Shown: positions 39,401 through 51,067 of the stretch, piece after piece | Position numbering within the stretch: position 1 is the first letter of the stretch | Layout of the letters: each line of letters begins with the position of its first letter | Source: Tetrahymena elliotti 4EA | Lineage: Eukaryota; Ciliophora; Oligohymenophorea; Hymenostomatida; Tetrahymenidae | Reading direction: 5' to 3' | Assembly: GCA_000231825.2 (NCBI GenBank) | Contig: JH720308.1 | Location: 969,361 to 1,033,360 of the forward strand | Length of the DNA: 64,000 nt | The notes under the pieces: model-generated | Databases searched by the model: none | What the model was told of the DNA's origin: nothing | What the model saw: only the letters and a program-made list of their open reading frames with translations | Program-made: the position numbers and the translations under genes

Positions 39401-42400
39401 GTTCTTTCTTTAAAAGAAGTCAATGTTGAAGTATCTACTGATTAATGAGTCATTTTTAATAAATCTGGCCCCGTTTAGACACCACAATGTCCTATAATTA
39501 ATGTTATACCATCATTTCCTTCTATTTCTTCAATAACCCTTTCATCTAATTGTAAAATTTTGTCTATCTCTGCCTTTTTACTATACATGTTTTCTTCAAA
39601 TTGATCTAAATCTTCTATTTGGACTTTATTACCTTTCTAAAATCTTTTAACATCTTATACATACTTGTCATGGAGTCTTTAAAAATTTAATAAAAAATTA
39701 AATTGAATTTAATTGAAAGTAATTTTTTTACTGTTTAATGTCATTATTGTAGTTTTCATAATTTTCATTAAAGTTTTCAAACCCTTTCTTTGCTTTGTTA
39801 GATATATCATTATAATTTTTAATATGATTCTCTAAGAGATATTCTACTTCATGCTTCTACTCTTACTTGTTAAAAGAAATACCAGCACTTTTTTAAACTT
39901 AGTTTTAATTTTTTAAAGCTTGCTAGTAATACTACTCCTACTTTTCATAAGATATCTTAAACTTTTGGTAATCTTAATCTAATCTTGCATAGTCTTCTTC
40001 AAGCGAACGTAAATCTTTTTTAGCTAGCTTTAAATATTTCTCTAATTTTGTGTCTTTTTTTCTTAAATATCTGAATTCTAAAACAACTCTTTTATTTTAT
40101 GTTTCTTATTATTCTAATTTTTTTTTCTACTTTTCTATTTCAGGTAAGTATTCATCTAGCTTTTTCAAATACATTTTATGTATTTATTTTATTTCATCCT
40201 TTAATCTCTTCTCATTATCTATTTTCTCTTATGTAATCTACTCAAATGCTTACTTTATTAAATTCAGAAAGCTCTCCCAAACTCTTTTTACTAAATTACC
40301 CCTTTCCTATAAAGAAACACTAATTTATCTGATGATCTCACTCATACAAGCACTGCAGATAAGTTAAACATTTTCAAAATACTCATAGAAATCTTAGTCC
40401 TTTTAATTATAAATTTTTTCTAGCATTTCTTCAAGCCACTAAGCTAATCTGACAACATCTTTTCTCTCACTAGGAACCATCAAATCCTATTTTAAAAATT
40501 AAAAATAATTTTTCAAAGCAAAACATAAAAAAAAATTACTTTATTTTAGGATGTATGAATGACAATTTTGTCTGTATCTGCCAAAACTTGAAAAAGTTTA
40601 TCTTTTTATTTTTGAGTTAAGACTCCTTTTTTTCTTGGAGATTTATTAGATTAGTTTAAGGAGGAATCTTAATCGTTTTAGGGGAATGATGGTTCTATCT
40701 AATCCGCTTAATCATTATCTTAAAATATTTATTTATCTATAATATCTAAAAGCTATGAAGAGACTTTAATTTTTTCTAAATCAGTTTCAAAAAGTTCTTT
40801 CTTTTTTTAATTTTTGAGGGGAGTACTGAGCACTATAATTATTATGATTTATTATTTAAATAAATGTTAAAATGTTTATTTTTGTTCTAAAAAAAAATAA
40901 ATTTAGAAAAGTAAAAATGAATAGAAATTAGAATTACAATCTAACTAAGACTGTTCTAGGCATCGACTGATAAACTAACCATAAAAATTAGTTTTGTTGC
41001 TACTTTTTTAGTTCATCTCTTTAATAATTGAAACTTTTTCTTGGTTTAATAGGGCACTTTCATTTAAAATATTATCATTATTTGAATTAAATTAGCTAAT
41101 GTTAATGTGATGGCTATGTTAGATATTTCCCATTTAATTCTTTTCTATTGATTAAAACTTTACTTTAGAACTACTAGATACTTCAGGCTCTATAGTTGAA
41201 ACATGAATTTAGGGTAGTTAAAGCAAAATTTAACTGCTTTACTTTTCTAGATTATATTAGTGATAATTAATTAAGTAGTGGTCATTTAATTCTTATAATG
41301 AAGTGATAGAATGCGCATTTTTTTTATTCTTTTATTATGACATTAATTTTGGAATTTAATTTTTCAACTTTTAAATCTATTCCTATATCGTTTCTTTATT
41401 GCTTTAAATTTACTAATTTTCTATGATGTCAGAAAGAGTATTAAACTCTTTGTGGTCTTCTAATATTTCTTCTTTATTTTCATTAGATGCTTTTTTTAAA
41501 AAATTAATTATTATACTTCAGTGAAAGAATTTTGATAAATTAATATATCTTAAGATGTAAAGAAGTAGTTTAAATCCACAAAGTGTTTGTAAATTAAATT
41601 GCTATTTAACAAAAAAGAAGAACTAACAATAAACTGAATTAAATAAATTACTCTTTTCATCTAAATTATAATTTGAATATCTCTACTTAACTGGAGAAAA
41701 ACACTTGCTAATGATATTTTATTACTAAGTTCGAGTACTTCCTTCTTTTGTTCCATTACTACCGTTTATTTATTTCATTTTTAATACTTTGTATGCATTT
41801 GGAGTTATCAATTTATGAATTTCATGGCTTGATTCTTTTAAATGACTCTTTACTTAAGGTATATTACTTTAATTTTCTATTGTATTGAGTTAACCTATTG
41901 TTTCATATATGTCTGAACTATTAGTCATAGTACTTCTCCTTACTTAATCATTAAAATTTTAAGTAGTTTATCTCAAATTCTTTTATGACATTCTAGTTAA
42001 TGAATAATCATTATTGCTATTGACAGTCATCTGTAATTTATTGATTGGGAAGGCTAAATTATCTACGCGTTAAGTAAAGGTTAATCCTTACTGCAATTAT
42101 TATGTTGATTAAGAAATTTATTAGTAAATCTTTTTCTAAAACTTTGCACTATTCAATTATACATTCTAGGATAATATATTAACATTTGCAAATTACATGC
42201 TGCTATTCATACCATTACCAGCTCTCTATGGTATATTATTATTCTTTATGGGGTATTGAAGATTTGGATTTTACTTCTATCCCATTTTATTAATTCCGCT
42301 ATTAACATCAACAATACCTAAATTTTAAGAATCCTTTTTTTAATATTTCTCTTATGACAAATGATTACCTCCATTTATCTTTGGTAAAGCTGTACTAATA

Positions 42401-42657
42401 ATATCTGAACTATTCCTTTTTTTCCTAATATCCTCTTGAGAGGCTACAGTTTTTTAGATATTTTTGCTTTAATGATTTAACTTTTTCAACTAATTGATTT
42501 GTTAATTATCAAGACTTTATTTCAGGCTTACACTTTACTTAAGCTCCTCTTTATTCTAACTACTTTTCTTTTTGGTACCATAGATATTGTTAGAGTTTTG
42601 TGGATTCTCTTCTATCTCTGCAAAAGGTAGAGCAGAGTCTTCTTCATACTATGACAT
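36408..42657 (-). CDS. Coiled-coil protein with axonemal-dynein-light-chain-like segment and C-terminal EF-hand
   Basis: Six exons on the minus strand keep frame: 42657-41652, 41489-40938, 40832-40540, 40486-39732, 39676-38491 and 38438-36408, giving 1,940 aa. The N-terminal 600 residues are Q/N/S-rich and disordered. Exon 4 (about residues 618-870) has the pattern seen in the axonemal dynein light chain (p28/DNALI1) domain and AXDND1: a helix with SEIIRQISVS, then LQERGNLVKRVWESF, then a long E/K/Q coiled coil. Acidic low-complexity stretches follow. Near residue 1,760 a 12-residue EF-hand loop DINCDQVIAYDE lies between helices (Asp1, Asn3, Asp5, Glu12 present), so calcium binding is plausible. 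The family link suggests an axonemal or ciliary role, but the key stretch is short and AXDND1 itself is poorly characterised. The start is the first ATG after an in-frame TGA; an extra 5' exon is possible. Confidence 0.7.
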
Positions 42658-43879
42658 AGATATGATATCTACAGCAATATAAAATTTATTAACACTATTA
42701 AACTAATTATAGTTTGTCTCTTCTTAATTATATAATTAAATCTTTGGTTTTGCAGATTTTAAGATAAGTAAAAGTATGAAATATTATTGGATTATACAAG
42801 ATAACTTTCAATTTAAAACACTTAAATTATTAATACTTACTAAAAATTATCATACCCAAATATTAAGTGCTTTGATAATTATTAGTAATAGATGTAAAAA
42901 AAATAAAAATCAATGATTTGCAAATCTATTTACTCAAAAAAAAATACCAACAAAGGTAAATAAAAATCCATTGAATTTTTTAATATTACACATTCTTTTT
43001 AATTTAGTTATTTTTCTTACCAAATTTATTTACACAATTTCTTGGCTCTTATTCGTATATTATTTCTTTGCTTTTTCATATATTCAATAGTTTAATTCAT
43101 GAAATGTAACCCACTAATTTTTGTGAGGTTAGAGACACAAAAGAGCCATTTTTTTAAGCATTTAAATTCTTTGGATTTCCAAATTTTCATTTGATCTATC
43201 TAAAATATACAAGTAGAGCTCTCTATTAGCATTCTTAAAAAATGTTTGAAAAAAAATTCAAAATTTTATTTTACATAATCAAAATTCTATAAAAAAAAAA
43301 ATTTAAATAATAAAATTAGAAAGAACTATTACAAATAGATTATTTTTGCAATCCTAAAAATAAAGATAACTAAGAAATACGAATAAAAATTAAGATTAGT
43401 GGAAAAGAAAAAAGTGTTTTCAGTATTCACTTGAAAAACACTAAATATTAGCTTTATGTCAAACCAAAAGCTTATTTTGTTAATACAATAAGTTATATCA
43501 TATTTATAGCATATTTTAATATTCTTTTTTTATGAAAAAAATGTCCATTAAATCTTCTTAAAAAAATTATTATTATTAAAAGCTAATTTTAATTTTATTG
43601 TATTTAAAAAAATCAATTTATTATTGAATAAAAATTCAGATTAATTTTAAACAAAAAAATTAGTAATTATTTATTTTTGAAAAAAATCTATTTAAAAAGA
43701 AAAACAATAATGAGACTATAGTTTTTATAAAAATAAATTGTAGTATTATATTAAATTATTATTCTATATATGACTGGCAAATAAGAAGTAAAATTAATTA
43801 ATTTATATAATTTAATTTAAAAATTTTATAATTAGATAAAAGTATTAATTTGTAGAGCAAAATTTTTTTAATATATTTA
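42658..43879. other. Intergenic region between two minus-strand genes
   Basis: Contains the presumed promoter of the dynein-light-chain-like gene (start 42657) and the 3' UTR of the ankyrin gene (ends 43880). Very A/T-rich, with long A and T tracts between 43250 and 43800. I found no ORF, RNA gene or clear repeat. Confidence 0.55.
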
Positions 43880-46800
43880 TCACTCATTTAGAATGATTGG
43901 AGAAAACTGTAAATAAGATTAGGTTTCTTCTTTTTTATTTAGTTATCTGGAATGTGGCTCTACAAAACTTTATATTTATTATATCATGTCACTTGATTTA
44001 GGTGATTTTTGTAATATTTTTATTCCTTATGAAAATTTATCATAGTTGTTTTAGTCTAATGTTGAATTTGTGGGGATAAATTAGAAGTACATTTCTTTTT
44101 AAGGAAGTTCTTCATGTGCCTACTTTTCTTTTCTCTTTTTTACAATTGTGATGTTAGAATTAGTTTCTTTTACATGATTGGTTGAGTCAATAATGTTATG
44201 AGTTTCTATAAATATCCTATTATTATCGAAATCTATTCTTTATCCTATCTTTGATGGTTCTATATTAGTTATACCTTTATCTAATCCTATTAATTTTAGA
44301 AGTTTAATAGGAGCAAAAGCTAAAGGAGTTTAACCATTCTGATTCACTGAGTTAAGATCTCCACCATTATCTAAAAAGCTCATTATTACTTTTTCATTTG
44401 CAAGTTAAAATGCCAAATGTAGAGGTGTATTTCCTTCTTAACATTTGATATTTACATCAGCCCCTGTCCTTAAAAGAAAATCAATTAGCTCTTCATTACC
44501 TCTTTTTGTTGCATAATACAAAGGACAGTTACCTTTATCATCAGCTGCATTTACATCATGAGGATAGTAGATAAAACCAGAGTTTTTAATTATTTAAATA
44601 TTTCCTTGCTTGACAGCATAGAATAATTTCTTTTATTTTAGTAAGAGCTCTTCCCTCTTTTTAGAAAAAGTTTTAACCCCATTTTTCATCTTATTTATTT
44701 ACTGTTTTAGTTAGTTAGGTGTAAAAGAAACTTTCCTTTAGAGTTGAATAGGTATGTTTTTTTATTATTATTCAATTAACTATTTTTAAAACATTAATTT
44801 ATTATTCTTTAGTTAATCATCATTTTAATGTTGTTCATTTTCCATATTCACATCCTCATCTATTTATTGCTATTTAAGTTCTTTCATAGTAAGATTATTG
44901 TGCTAGCTTTCGCCTAGATAGTTACTCATCATAGCAGCAGAAGAAGGAAAGAATTATCTTGAAGTGAAAAGAGCTGATTTTGGACTTTAAAAGTCTGATG
45001 TTGATTTTACATGAGAAATTTAATGTATAGAATCATCAGTTGATTTAACTGATTTCATTTTTGTAGCATTGTATGCATGTAGCCCATAAATAGAGAAATC
45101 ATGAGTCATAGTTCCTCCTATTCTAGTAGATGTTGCACTTCCTAAGTAACTGTGCTTAGATTACTTAGAATTAATAGAAGAAATAGAGTCAGATCTATCT
45201 AATTGTTAATAAGCATTTTAATTTTATTAGTTAAAATTGTATTCTGATACTTATTTTTTATGAGTTTTAGCATAAGCATTACTACCTAATTTTTCTTTTT
45301 ATTTGTCTTTAATATTTTAGTTATTATTTACACTTATAGAAGAAGCATTACTCTTTGGACTATTAGGTTAAGATTATGATTAATATGTATTAATATTTTT
45401 AACTTAATTTTTATTTTGAGTTTTATTCTTTTATCTTGCAATTTGGAGAGTGTGATTTTTAATAAAACTCATTAACTCTTTGGAGTCTTTCCATGATTTC
45501 AAAACAGAAAAAACTTTCTTTTCTTATTAATCTTTCATTTATTATTTTTACTCATTAAACTTCTTTTACTGTAAAAATCTTCTTGTCCATTTCTAAATAA
45601 TAATAGCACACTTTTCTTATATTTATTTTGTTATCCATTAATGGGGTTTTCTAGATTTAATTTCTTATTTGATTGAATCATCTGTTTATTCTTTCTTTTT
45701 TTCCTAATTCAAATTTTTATGTATTAATTCTCTAGAATCTATAGGACCATTACTGTAATATTCAGTAAAGTTTGCTTAAAAGCTTTCTAAATTTTTAGAG
45801 TCTTTGATTCTATTTGTAAATTACTCATAAGTGGCTCTTTACATTTCTAATTATCTTTGCTATTTTGGTGGCATATCAATTAAATAATTTCTATTTCTAT
45901 TATTTTTTTAGACTTCTTCAACACGAGCCAGGTTATTTAATCCTAGCAATAGCTATTGAAAAAGGAAAAATTATTTTAAAAAAATCAATAAAAAAGTATC
46001 ATATTTCAAAAAAAACAAAAATTATTTTACTTTAGAGCTTGGATGGTATATTTTTTATGACTTCTAAATAGTGATAGGTACTTCTTATTCCTTATTACTA
46101 ATGTTATAAAGAATTTTCTCCTTCTTTTATGGGAAATTTCTTTTTGCAAAGTTATGATAATATGATTCTTCTTTAACAAATTTCTTTTATCCTAATTCCT
46201 TTTCAGCAATAGCCTTTTTTAGTTAATTAACAAAATGCTATACATAAATATTTTTGCGTAATTTTTCATAATATTAAATAGATTCGAATTTCCTTTCAAG
46301 TCTTCTTTTGATCTTTTCAACATTACTGTTTAATTCTTTTTATCTTGAAATTGTTTTTTTTTCTTCCTTAATTTTATTGTATATATTACTTACGGCATTT
46401 GGTTTTTCTATTTTTTTAGCCTATTCATCAGCCTTTTCTCTAAGATATTAATTTCTTTGATTCTTTAGATACTAAGCTATAGTTTCATATTTAAGAATAG
46501 TATTCTCTGCAATAATCTACTCTAATCTTAAAATATCCTCTTCACAAATAAAATCTAGCATTCCTTGAAAGAATTCTTTGTCAATATTACTAATCAATAG
46601 CTGGCTTGTATTAATTATAAATATTTTCTCACTTTCTTTTAGCATCTCTCCTCTTTGATACTTTTCTTAAAGTTACTCTCTGTACAAATCAAGTTTTTCT
46701 TCCAATCCTAGTTTTTGAATGATTGGTTGCATTCCTATTGATTACCATCTACTCATGCTATCTAAACCTACAAAAGTTTTTTTTGCATTTTTTTTATAAC

Positions 46801-48615
46801 TTTGAAAAGTTCTTTCATTTTTATAATCCCATTCAAAATTATTTAATTTCTATTTTAAAATGACATCGGTATCTTTGAAATGTTAATCATCAAAGTTTTA
46901 AAATTAATCTGAGAAATTATTAGGAATTAACTTGGGAGAAGCAACCTAATCTAGTTTATGATTAGACTAGTCTGTTTTTTAAAACTTAGATGAAATATTT
47001 GATTATCCGGATACTGTCGTTAGTTTTTTTTACTCAGATTTTAATAAACTTTGGGATATTTTATTGGAATCATCATCTATTTTTAGATGAACACTTCTTA
47101 TCTTTTTGCTAAAATTAAGGCTGCTTAAATAATTTAAAGTTTCATTTAACTATTGATTTTCTTAAAATTCTCCTAAAGTACTCAAATATTTATGTGTCAT
47201 TCCTTCTTTCATCGATTTCAAATTATTATTATATTCTTCATTTTTTTGCTAAAGCACCTAAAGTTGCTGTAAATTATTATGACCATATAAAACTTCTACA
47301 AGAGAATATTTAACTTTATTTTTTAAACCTTCATATGTACAAGGAATCTAAATCCATGAAAAGAGCTCATTCATATTTTTTTTATATTTTCCTTTTTCTT
47401 TTTCTCTTTCCTAATTATGTAAAAATATTAAAATAAACAAAATAACTAATTACAATTTTAATTAAATAAAAGTACCTCAATTTATGCAAATTCATCAGTT
47501 TTATTATTAATTTTTTCTATAGTCTATTTCAATTACTCAACACTTTGAATATAAATTTATGTAACAATATATTCTTCTTTTTCTTCTAATGATTTAAAGG
47601 TGTCTAACTTCTTTTTATCAATATTTAATTAATTGAATATTTTTTCTATATTTGGGATTGGATTTTGAAATGGATTCTTCATAAAATTTCCTATTGAGTT
47701 ATTTGAAGAGATAATTTCAAATATCAAAGTTGCTAAGTTATTAAATTAAGAGTTATTATTGTTATTATTTTATTCTTTTTAATATCTGCTAGAATTAAGC
47801 GCATTCTCACCATTCATTTCAATTAAATTTCTCTTCAAAGCTTAAATACTTCTATTTATAAATAGATTTCTTTGAAATGCTGCAATGTCTTTTTAACTTA
47901 ATCTTCTTCGACTCTAAATTAAAGATTATTCAGTGATATGTGAGCTAGTTTTCAAACCATCATTTTATTTTTTTATCTCATTTGTAAAAAATAAGTTTTT
48001 GGACATTTTATCGCTATTTTCTTTTTAATTTGAATGAATATTAGCTTATATAGCAAGGCTAGTTTGTGATTTATAATTGCATGCAGCATGACTAGAGTGT
48101 GAATTTCTCTTTTTATTGATAAGAAAAGCTGGTTAATTTTAATCTTAAGTGCTATTATCAGATAAAAAATTTTTTATAGAACCTAAATTTAAGCCTTAAA
48201 CCATCTTGTCAGTATTAGCTTATTATATAATATGTTAACCTCTTGAAGATTATATTCTTCCTTAAGACTTTATATTATTTTATTTAAACTCATTTATAGC
48301 ATTTAAATTAACTAACTTAGACTCCTTAGGCTGCTAGAGGTTTATTTCAGTTGTATTTGAATCAGGAGCTTAAATTGTTTATTTAGTATATAAGCTTTAC
48401 ATTTTATTCATGGAGAGACTTCTATTATAATTATCTCCATTTAAAAATGAATTTCTTCTCTAAGATTAAGAGAAAACATTAAACTTCAAATCTATATTTT
48501 CTAAGCTATCTAAACCAAGAAATATGTCTTTATCTAAAGTAATATCAGAAACTTACTTTTATTATTTTTTTCTATTTAATATCATTTAAGGAATCTAACT
48601 TAAAGGGTCTGACAT
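43880..48615 (-). CDS. Coiled-coil and ankyrin-repeat protein
   Basis: Starts at the ATG at 48615 (MSDPLSQIPQ...) and ends at TGA 43880-43882. Two inferred introns, 47411-47475 (65 nt) and 45953-46030 (78 nt), keep frame and give 1,530 aa. The first 400 or so residues are polar and low-complexity. The middle is helical and coiled-coil, rich in K, E, Q and R. Near the C terminus (about 44.58-44.30 kb) lie at least two to three ankyrin repeats, with consensus features GNTPLHLAF, GADVNIK and NGQTPLAFA. Ankyrin repeats bind partner proteins; together with the coiled coil this suggests a cytoplasmic scaffold. No kinase, channel or zinc motif is visible. Downstream of the repeats is a polar tail of about 140 residues. 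The ankyrin call is firm; cellular role unknown. Confidence 0.85.
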
Positions 48616-49694
48616 TTTCAATAAATTTTACAAATTTTAGTATATTCTGCTTGTTATTATTTGAAAAATAGCTTATTTATCTTTCTTACTAAGATATATT
48701 TTCTTATCAAACACAATTACTTTCTAGTACTAAGATTAATTAGCTATAACTTTATTATTATTATAGCTGTTTTGAATAGTGCAAGTGAAATGAATGTAAA
48801 TTAATTATAACAACAATAATCATTTACTTTTGTATTTTACTGAATGGCTTCAAGCAAAACCTAATATGTCTCAATATTAAAGGGATTCATTTCGATCTTA
48901 TCAGTAGATTCTTAATTGTTTGCAGTTATTGTTTTAAATCAAAAGCCTACTACTTTTTTCATTATATGATAATAATATACATCATTCTTTCATCATATTT
49001 TATTTTCTTTTTATTAAATATTTTTAAATGGTTAATTTTTATTTAATTAATTTTGGACAAAATATTCTTGATCCTTTTACTATTTTTTCAAATTAATCTT
49101 TTATTTTTCCTTTTAATTTGTTATTGATTGATTAGAATAATTTATTTTAAAATATTTTTTGAAATTAAAAAAATTCTATCATTTTCATTTATTAAATTGT
49201 GAAATGACATTTTGATTTAATTTTTAATAACTTTTCTAGCTTACAATATTTTTCAATTTATTAAGGCCTATATGTTACATTGAGTTATTATTTCTAATTG
49301 TAAAATGGTATTTTGATCTAATTTTTTATAATTTTTCTAGTTAACAATATTATTCAATTTATTATGGATTAAATTCTTTTATTAATTTATTTCTTTTTTT
49401 TTTTACTGTAATATAAAAATTTTTGTAAATTTCAGCTTACTTTTTATAACATTTTATGTGGATTAATATTTTTGCAAAATTACATATAATTGTTATAAAA
49501 TATGTAGGATTTAAAAATTTTGCTAATATCTAATTTATTTAATTATGAATAAGATATTTAAAATCTATGACGTAGATATTTGATTGCGGCATATATTTAA
49601 TGAATTTTTAAAAAATATTGGTATAAACAAAGTTACTAATATTATAATTAATTTAGAACACAAAGTTAAAGATTTCTAAATAACTTGAGTTAAA
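48616..49694. other. Divergent intergenic region
   Basis: Separates the start of the ankyrin gene (-) from the start of the MGCSLC gene (+), so both promoters should be here. It contains the imperfect direct repeat listed at 49195-49368. Otherwise A/T-rich and without coding potential. Confidence 0.55.
49195..49368. repeat. Imperfect direct duplication, two copies of about 70 bp
   Basis: The first copy starts AATTGTGAAATG at 49195 and the second AATTGTAAAATG near 49296. Both continue as a T-rich stretch with ATTTTGAT, TAATTTTT, TTTTTCTAG and AACAATATT, then TTCAATTTATTA, ending near 49264 and 49364. Spacing is about 101 bp. It lies in a divergent promoter region, so it could be duplicated regulatory DNA or neutral duplication; the sequence does not tell which. 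Confidence 0.6.
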
Positions 49695-50108
49695 ATGGGA
49701 TGCAGTTTATGTGTGGAATCTGATAAAAGTGATAAAGTTTAAGACAATTCTAACACAAAAAGGAACTATGAAATATCATTGTACAGTTTAGGATTTTTGA
49801 ATTAAATTGGCACATCAACATAGACATAAAGAAGTTTAGAAAGCAGCTCTTCTTCATAAGATTCATTTTTGGACCAATAAGTGTTTAATAGCTTCTAAAA
49901 TAGTTAATTTAGATATTTATAAATTTAATAGCAACCGATAGTGTCCTCGAATAATAACAATAACAATTAACCTAATTAAATTGCTGAGCAATCCTACTAA
50001 AATATTTAAGTTTAAAATGAAGATTAAGAAATTTATAGAGATAGTTTCAACTTTTCAACAAATTACTATGAAACAAAATTTTTTCAAAATGACTAAACTG
50101 AAATATGA
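49695..50108 (+). CDS. Small Q/N/S-rich protein with dual-acylation N terminus (MGCSLC)
   Basis: A code-6 ORF of 137 aa from the ATG at 49695 to TGA 50106-50108. It is invisible with the standard code because TAA and TAG occur in frame about 28 times. It begins MGCSLC: Gly2, with small residues following and Cys at position 6, fits the N-myristoylation consensus, and Cys3 and Cys6 are placed for palmitoylation. This is the anchor used by many small membrane-tethered signalling proteins. The rest is low-complexity Q, N and S with no fold recognised. No paralogue is seen nearby. Membrane anchoring is an inference from the first six residues. That it is a real gene is supported by the clean frame and start context, but no conserved domain confirms it. 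Confidence 0.6.
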
Positions 50109-51067
50109 ACAAGCAAAAAGAATTAGTTCATAATTAAAGAAGCAGCAGATGCAAAATGTAAATAGTATTTAAACACAAGATTTAACTTTTAATTTATTTT
50201 AATTTCCCTAATATCTGTATCTTATTTATTACATGTTTAATTATGTATCCTATAAAATTATAATATTATTAAATAAATTAAAAATCAACTTACTAATCAA
50301 AAAAATATCCAATTCTTTGAATTAAATTTTTAACAACTCTAAAAATTAACATATCTATCATCTCTTCAATTTGTTCAAAAATTAATTTTATTTAATTAAC
50401 AACTAAAATGTCAATTCTAATTAAATTTATTTTACTTAAAAATTCAAATTAATTATTTTACCAAAATATTTAAAATTAAAACTGATTTTAACGAAAAAGT
50501 CCAGCTCGGCTTGATTGATAGATAAGTAAATAAATGAATAAATAAATTATACTATCTAAAATAATAAATTATAATTTCAATACATAAAAGACATACAATA
50601 TTAATTCTATTCAAGTTTGTATTTTCAATTTCAATAAAATAAATCACTTCAATAAAATTTCTAAAGATATATTTGTTAGTATTTTAATATAGTATCTAAT
50701 ATACAAACAAAATAAAAATTTTATAGTTGTTAGCTACATAGATAGGCAACCAAATTAGCTCATTAAGTACCCATGCAAGGCTACTATGATACAAATCTCA
50801 ATCAAGACTATGTATAAATTATGTTTTGAATATATTAAAATGAATAATAGTTCTATTTCAACAAATTTAAATTCTGATTGAATCATATTTATTTTAAATT
50901 GAAATTTTTGAGTGCAGCAAAATAAAATGAAGCAAAAATAAAAAAATATAAAATGAATATAATTGAATTTATAATATCTTAGGAAATTCTATAATCTTAA
51001 CTATTACTTAAATGAATTTTATAAATTAGTTAACAAATATTATTAAATATAGTAAGTTCAAGGCGGT
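50109..51067. other. Intergenic region upstream of the CH-domain gene
   Basis: About 960 bases of A/T-rich DNA. A simple-sequence ATAA/AATG run lies near 50520-50548. A patch of visibly higher G+C (roughly 35-40%) at about 50730-50815 stands out against its surroundings. It could be a 5' exon, a small RNA or nothing; see the findings. Confidence 0.5.
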
